From contig OY744465.1 in the NCBI GenBank assembly GCA_963556145.1, forward strand, positions 434,001 to 498,000: DNA of 64,000 nt. Reading direction: 5' to 3'. Origin of the DNA: Hygrocybe punicea (Eukaryota; Basidiomycota; Agaricomycetes; Agaricales; Hygrophoraceae). Position numbers and translations under genes: made by a program. Position 1 is the first letter of the stretch; each line of letters begins with the position of its first letter. The notes below the pieces were generated by a model. The model worked only from the letters and a program-made list of their open reading frames with translations, had not been told where the DNA came from and searched no databases. Below are positions 58,547 through 64,000 of the stretch, one piece after another.

Positions 58547-60229
58547 TGGATGGCACTGGGGATGTCCCATGGGCGTCCGCCTTGTTTCTGTCATCCGTTG
58601 CCCGTCCCCGTTCCCATGCTCACTGTCCTCGTCATCGCCATTGTCATCATCCCTGTTGCCGTCGTCGTCCACGTTGCCGTTGTCCTTCTTGTCCCGGTCT
58701 CCATTGTCCTCGTTGTCCCGTTCCCCCATTGTCGTCTTCCCGTTGTCATAGTTGCCGTTCCCGCTTTGTCGTCTTCCCATTCTCACCATCGTTGCGTTCA
58801 TCGTCATTTTTGTCTTTGTTTACCCCATCATCCTCATTCCCGTCGTCCTCATTCTTGCTGTCATGGTCGGCCTGGGTTGTCCCCGTTCTTCGCTGCGTCC
58901 CATCTGCTTGTTGCTGTTGCCATGTTCGCGTTCGTTTGGCGTGAGGGTGCGGGAAAAAACCTAAAGATGTTTTAGTTAGTAGAATAAACCGAATTACACT
59001 TACCTTGGGTGCTACGCGTAATTGTTGCGTGATTGAGTTTGTTCCAGCTGACCAAACAAGGTCACATGGTCCGTGCGCAGCGAGAAGGGTATATAAGCCG
59101 CCCCCAAACTCTTTCAAATCTGCTCTCGAGCCATTTAAATTTATAGGTCATAAATAAATAAATAAAATTATATAATTATTACAGTACCGACTACAGTCGG
59201 CTAAGTCAGCTTGACTACGGCTTGCCAGATTGGCATAGTCAAAGTCAAGTTGATTGGATAGTTGTAGTCGAGTCGGAGGTCGACTCGGCTAATATCGGCT
59301 ATGACTACAACTTCAAGTCGACTGCTAGTTGTAGTCGCGGCAACACTATGTCTGAACCGCCACCGCACTAGCCATGGTGCCAGCAGACCGTTGTGACGGC
59401 GAGTTCTGTTGTAGACCCAGAATAGGAATCTACGAAAGGGGTGATCAGCTAAGAAGTGATCAGAGGAGTGAAGTCTTTCTATAGTGTCTAGTCAATCCAA
59501 CCCGAATCCAGGGTTCCGGATCAGAGGGGAAGTGTAGGGAGTGGAGTATGAAGACTAATATGGAGACGATACGAAGCGAGGACTAAGAAATAGAACTGAA
59601 GGGGAGTGATAACCTGTATTTTTCTATATATGATGGGATGTAATATGATGATGGTTGTAGTATAAGGGTACATCTTTTTATACTACTGGGAGTGATCCTG
59701 TGCTGTAGTAACTATGTACTACAAGCGAAGGCTGTAACTGATAGGAGTGGAGTGGAGTGGAGGAATGCTATGTACTAGGGAGACGGGAAACGTAGATACA
59801 TGATATATGACTATATGCATAGTGATTCCGGGTCGTTAGGGACATTGCAGTGTGTGTAGGAACGAATCCGGAGGCGGAATCCAGAGCGGAATCGACGGAG
59901 AGGACCGGAATTGGGTGGAATCGACGATACATGAATGGGAATGGACAGGGACGATGTGGGATATGAAGAGGATTCGGATCCAGACGGCCTGGAGCCTCTA
60001 CATCTGGTCAGGACTCAGATAGAGACCATCCCTGGTCGATCCATATGAAATAACGAAGATACCGGGGTCGTGGGAATAAATGAGCAGAGGCAATGTTGAA
60101 AACGGACGGAAATGGGAGTACAATGTGAGCGGAGTCGAAGCCAGTGGGTATCGAAGTGTCGGGAAGCAGTGGTCCGGAGCTACTGAAAGAGGGTGGGGCG
60201 AAATGGCTGGATAAAGGAACAACGGTCAC

Positions 60230-61803
60230 ATGATGGGGCAACAAATACAAACAAGAAAACTTTTCAATGCGACTTTCAACAATCTCGACAACATCCTCAA
60301 CAAGCCCAACAAACCCAACAAACATCAATACCAAGACCAGATGTTGACGGAATACGACAATTTCCTCAACAATCTCGATGGGGAAACGCGGCAAGACTTC
60401 GAAAGCGCCGTGGCCGAGTTACTAGAAGTCGATGCGGCCAGAATCGATATTGTACGCAACGGATTCGAGAACGAAGCACGGCAATGGGTGGTGAGACGAC
60501 GATGGGCCATGGTAAGAGATCCCGTTCCTGTAAACGGCACGGACTAACGATACCCGGCAGTGGAACTACAGGGGAATATTGATGGAAATCCGGGACAACA
60601 GAATCGACGTGACGGAACTGAGGGATTTCTCAATGGGCGGAGAGATGGTGGTGGAGGTCGAGGAATGGTTGCGGAGCTGGGAGGACTACGAATTGGAACG
60701 GAAAGAGGCGAGGCGTTGGGAAGCGTTACGGTTGCAGGAGGAAAAGGAGGAGGAAGCGAGGAAACAACGGGTCGAGGAGGCGGAGCAGATTGAGCAGAAA
60801 CGGGCAGAGGAATCGTGTCAATATGAAGAGGAGATGAATAGGAGGGCAGAGGTGGAGAAGCGGATCGAGGAGGCGGAAAGGGCGAAGGCGGCAGAGGCAG
60901 CAAAAAGGGATAATGCAGCCATGGAAAGGGACCGGGAGGAGACCGCACAAACCAGCAATCACGGAAGCGAGGATGAGGAGGGCACCTGGTCCGATCAGCA
61001 ACTACGAAAATACGAAAGACTCCAAGCGCTTAACGCGATCAAAAACAAAAAGGTCAACCGGCATAAGAGGGTCAACCGGGACAACGAAACCATTCACAGG
61101 GACTACAACAGCGGTGACGATTTCTCGAATGCGAGTGGGAACGAGGACGCGGAACTGAAGGGAAAGATTCCGGGGGTAAGTGATACTCAGGCTTGTTCAT
61201 CATTTCCGTCTAACAATTCCATAGTATATGCAATTGTACCGGATCTGGCAATGCGATGCGTGTGTGACCGCCAACGCTGTTTGTCGCGGAATCGAGGGAT
61301 ATGCGTGCGATCGATGCAAAAGGCTTAAACGACGTTGCGGATTATCGACGAAGGGACCGGCCACCGGAGCCGGAAAAGTGGAAAGGAAAGGGAAGGCGAA
61401 GGCGGGTAGCCCGAAGAGGAAAGTTGTCGTGAAAAAGGCACCAAGGACTGTGAAGAAGCCTAGGTTACGGACCGGAGAGGCGTCGACGAGTAAGCAGACG
61501 TTGACCGACGTCGAACCAGATACGGAATCAGAGCGGGATGAAGGGAGACGAGGAAATCCGTTCAAGCACCCGCGGATCGGAGCCGGAATCAACGACCACG
61601 TCTGGGCAGTGCGCAAGATGGCGACGGAAACGCAGAGGGAGATATCGACGATCGCGGACGGCCTCTCTGAATATGTCGCGGAGGTCCATACGAAGTTAAC
61701 CCGTTGGACGAAGGAGCTGAACCGACTACGCGCGAACCAGGCCCATATCCTGGGTCAACTCGACATGATCGACACCAAACTCGACGAAAGGAGAAGGGAA
61801 TAA
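60230..61803 (+). CDS. Coiled-coil protein with Cys-rich motif, transposon-associated
   Basis: Three exons (60230-60511, 60561-61175, 61225-61803) with two 49-nt introns give 491 residues. The middle is a long Glu/Arg/Ala coiled coil (WEALRLQEEKEEEARKQRVE, ERAKAAEAAKRDNAAM). The third exon carries a Cys cluster, CDACVTANAVCRGIEGYACD then RCKRLKRRC, resembling a CxxC/zinc-cluster array, followed by a basic linker and a second helical region (TRWTKELNRLRANQAHILGQ). Proteins with this plan are dispersed in mushroom genomes near LTR elements. Whether it is a gag-like structural protein or an accessory factor is not known. The frame is intact. Confidence 0.7.
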
Positions 61804-62398
61804 AAGGGGAATGGACAAAAAGGGAAGGGAAAGCGGAACGTTGAACAATGTATATAAAATAAAAATAGAGTATATAATAAAACTATAAACGGAAAAGAGG
61901 GAAACAGAACGACGAGATAAGATAACCGGAATCTGGGGGTCAAGGAGGAGGATGGGACCGGAATACAATGGAAACGAAACAGGTCTGGAACGAGCAGGAA
62001 ACAAAGGAAATGAAAAATGGAAACGAAAATATAAATAAGTGAGAACCGGGAACGTGAACAGAAAGCGGAACGGAGGATGAAAACGCAAAAATGGGTGATG
62101 GAAATGGGTCTATATCCCCACAAGAGTTTCGGAAAGAAGGTCGGAGGCGGAACGACGAGAGGAGGCAGAGAACTTCTTGCCAATATTCGAGCGAGGTGTC
62201 AAGGGGGTGGAGGTCCAAAATGCGATGACAAAGTAGAATGAAGACGGAAACGAGGAATAAAATAAAATCGAGAACCGGAGTGCCAACACCAACACAATCC
62301 CATATAATGGGTGTGCCGCGTGACGGGTCTAAAAACGACGGGGTGCCCCAAGCAGGCGAAGACAGAACCGACAACGATACGGGAGCGGAAATGACGAG
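61804..62398. other. Tail of the LTR-type element, nothing further recognised
   Basis: A-rich downstream region of the coiled-coil gene, with no gene or second LTR seen. Confidence 0.4.
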
Positions 62399-62561
62399 TA
62401 GGCTAGAGCACGGGTAATACAAACCCGCACGGGTATGTGCGGGTAAGAGTACGGGTACATAAAACAGAACCCGTGACCTTCATATATACCTGTCATTACA
62501 TCTAACACCAATAGAGAATATAGCCACTTTGTGGCACACTCGTGGATACACAACTACTACA

Positions 62562-62569
62562 TATAAATA
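62562..62569 (+). promoter_or_regulatory. TATA box of the hAT transposase
   Basis: TATAAATA in CTACATATAAATAGGGG, about 120 bp before the ATG at 62686. Confidence 0.5.
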
Positions 62570-62685
62570 GGGGCTCAAACTTCACCCACTCCATCATGCC
62601 TCCCCCAAAAAAATCCATGCCTCCTCCCAAAAAATCCCACTCCCAGGCCAAATCCAGGCCTTCCCAGCCTTAACCATCCACCCAA

Positions 62686-64000
62686 ATGTCCAGCAGCCAG
62701 CCTTGTAATGGCCAAAAGCAACCTGCTACTGAAGAACCGGTGGCATCCTCCAAGCGGCATAGGCCGTTGACTGCAGACTCGTCCACAGCATCACTGTCTC
62801 AGTCACAGACCTTGCAGCAGCCTGCCATCACCCCTGCCATGCAGGTCAGGCCGGCGCCAATGGTCACCACCATCATTGACACTGACGATGATGAAGACCA
62901 TGTCCACAGCTCGGTAGCACCAGGATCCAAGAGTGCACGCGATGATGATGAGGAGGGAGAAGAGCCTGTCAATTCCGAGGATGAACTCGGTCAGCCAATA
63001 TTCTATGGTGCCATCCAGATTAAATCACTTACCTTGATGTACAGAGCACCTGCGAAAGGACTGGGTTTCGTCAGTTTATGCATTTTACCATCCTATTCCT
63101 GATATCGGGTACGACGACAAGGGGCGCCGGTTCCATACTTTCCGCTGCGCAGCTCAGGGTTGCCGAAAGGGAATTCGCCGTTTCCTCGATAAGGGCGACG
63201 CTAAATCCACAAGCAACCTTTTAAAATATGCACGAATGTGCTGGGGAGTCCAGACTGTCGACAGCGCGCGTGGCCTCACAGCCACACAGACTCGTGAGGG
63301 TCTTGTAGAGGCCGTGGATGGGTCTATAACGGCACACTTTGAGCATCAGGCAAAAGGCAAGGTAACTTACTCACATCGACCACACACCAAGATGGAGACC
63401 AAGGCAGAGATTGTCCGCTGGGTTGCTGAGAATTGTCGGCCATTTAAGATCGTGGAGGATCGTGGCTTCCGGTCGTTGATGAAAACGGGCTGACCAGAGC
63501 ATTACATACCTTCGCGCCACACCATCTCTCGGGACGTCAAGCAGGTCTTCGCTCGTACAAGGAACCAGATTGCCAAGATGCTTAATGAGTATGAGGGGCG
63601 CATCAGTTTTGCAACTGATGCTTGGACTTCGCCGAACCACAAAGCATATGTTGCTGTGACAGCACACCTGGAATGCAAGGGACAGCCCTTGTGCCTCATC
63701 CTCGACGTTGTCGAGGTCGCGAAGGTATGTCACTCACTATGTTTTCACATCATGACTGATCCAATGATCCCAGTCACACTCAGGCATTAATCTCGCAGCC
63801 GCGTTCATAAACATATTGCGAGAGTTCCAGATCGAGCATAAGGTGGGCGCAAATTGTCAGTCATGCGTCTGCAGCTAAATCAGACGTACCAGATGTTGAG
63901 TGTCACATGCGACAATGCGTCATGCAATGACACGATGGTCAATGAGATGGCTGTGGAGATTGATAACTTTTCCGAGGTCAATTGAACTTGGTGTTTTCTG
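62686..64000 (+). pseudogene. hAT transposase, 5' part, with one in-frame stop
   Basis: Acidic, Ser-rich N-terminus from ATG 62686. A short intron of about 37 nt (63009-63046, ending GTACAG) connects to HLRKDWVSSVYAFYHPIPDI and a BED-like zinc region (FHTFRCAAQGCRKGIRRF, SNLLKYARMCWG). Then come WVAENCRPFKIVEDRGFRSL, FATDAWTSPNHKAYVAVTAH (first catalytic Asp) and, after introns of about 50 nt, INLAAAFINILREFQ and LSVTCDNASCNDTMVNEMA (second Asp). This is the fungal hAT pattern; the C-terminal dimerisation region is outside the window. A TGA at 63491-63493 breaks LMKTG-stop-PEHYIPSRHTISRDVK, where relatives usually have Arg. Confidence 0.82.

Larger units (their letters stand above)
57930..59348. 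mobile_element. hAT-like non-autonomous element, family 2
   Basis: Termini TAGTGTTGCCGCGACT and AGTCGCGGCAACACTA are perfect inverted repeats. Flanks CGTCTGAA and TGTCTGAA form an 8-bp duplication with one mismatch. Subterminal zones are packed with (G)ACTAGTCG / GTAGTCGA motifs. The interior (58140-58960) is C/T-rich with two 54-bp palindromes and has no transposase. Confidence 0.85.
59393..62398 (+). mobile_element. Non-autonomous LTR-type element with one gene (ends not fixed)
   Basis: An LTR-like end CTCTACA at 59996-60002 is followed by the leader TCTGGTCAGGACTCAGATAG with AGACCATCCCTGGTC, matching the leader after the 44.4-kb LTR and the relic at 47.5 kb. A single intron-containing gene (60230-61803) follows, with no reverse transcriptase. 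The candidate LTR start and a 3' LTR could not be identified; the hAT element begins at 62399. Confidence 0.4.
62399..64000 (+). mobile_element. hAT transposon, 5' part (runs off the window)
   Basis: Begins TAGGCTAGAGCACGGGTAAT and continues with ACCCGCACGGGTATGTGCGGG and GTACGGGTAC. The TAGG start and CGGGTA subterminal repeats resemble the 303-bp MITEs. A hAT transposase gene follows. Confidence 0.65.

Noticed and set aside
48290..59348. Identical length (1,419 bp) of the two hAT-like elements as proof of one family
   Set aside because: Interiors do not resemble each other by eye; equal length is treated as coincidence. Only the terminal eight bases are shared.

Overview
The window is a stretch of nuclear genome from a filamentous basidiomycete, most likely a mushroom-forming Agaricomycete. 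The main evidence is gene structure: almost every gene is cut by many introns of about 50-70 nt. The gene families also fit: a NACHT-WD40 NLR, a dispersed SPT5-like gene, an HSPA12-type Hsp70, a KDZ-associated cysteine-cluster gene, and PIF/Harbinger, hAT and LTR elements. No rRNA, tRNA or CRISPR array was recognised.

Layout. 1-2.4 kb: 3' part of an NLR with nine WD40 repeats. 2.8-10.4 kb: a degraded PIF/Harbinger transposon (transposase plus Myb/SANT-like partner) that carries a nested inverted-repeat element with a stolen LIM-domain RhoGAP fragment, and an inflated transposase intron holding remains of a membrane-protein gene. 10.7-12.7 kb: an element with terminal inverted repeats of about 450 bp around a C-rich satellite core. 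12.8-38.9 kb: the gene-rich part, with a decaying cullin-1 paralogue, SPT5-like, Hsp70-like, a six-helix-scale membrane protein, a secreted microexon-repeat protein, a small secreted Cys protein, EB1, a 66-residue hydrophobic protein, a predicted beta-trefoil/histidine-phosphatase fusion, and an F-box protein. 39-64 kb: transposon-dominated DNA, including a 9.0-kb non-coding LTR element with nested hAT-type insertions, two near-identical 303-bp hAT MITEs with perfect 8-bp target duplications, a damaged CxC-type gene, a non-autonomous LTR-type element with one gene, and the 5' half of a hAT transposase whose terminus resembles the MITEs.

The most unusual signals are: (1) the gene at 27399-25714, whose eight consecutive microexons (seven of 33 nt, one of 21 nt, all phase 1) encode tandem Lys-rich 11-residue modules behind a signal peptide; (2) a 54-bp symmetric palindromic repeat with a GTCAATTGAC-type core, found five times inside four unrelated transposons; (3) the apparent trefoil-phosphatase fusion, which includes an 11-nt exon; (4) a recently active hAT MITE family next to a candidate transposase source.

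All exon boundaries were read by eye from GT-AG signals, frame continuity and remembered family sequences. No alignment or RNA evidence was available.
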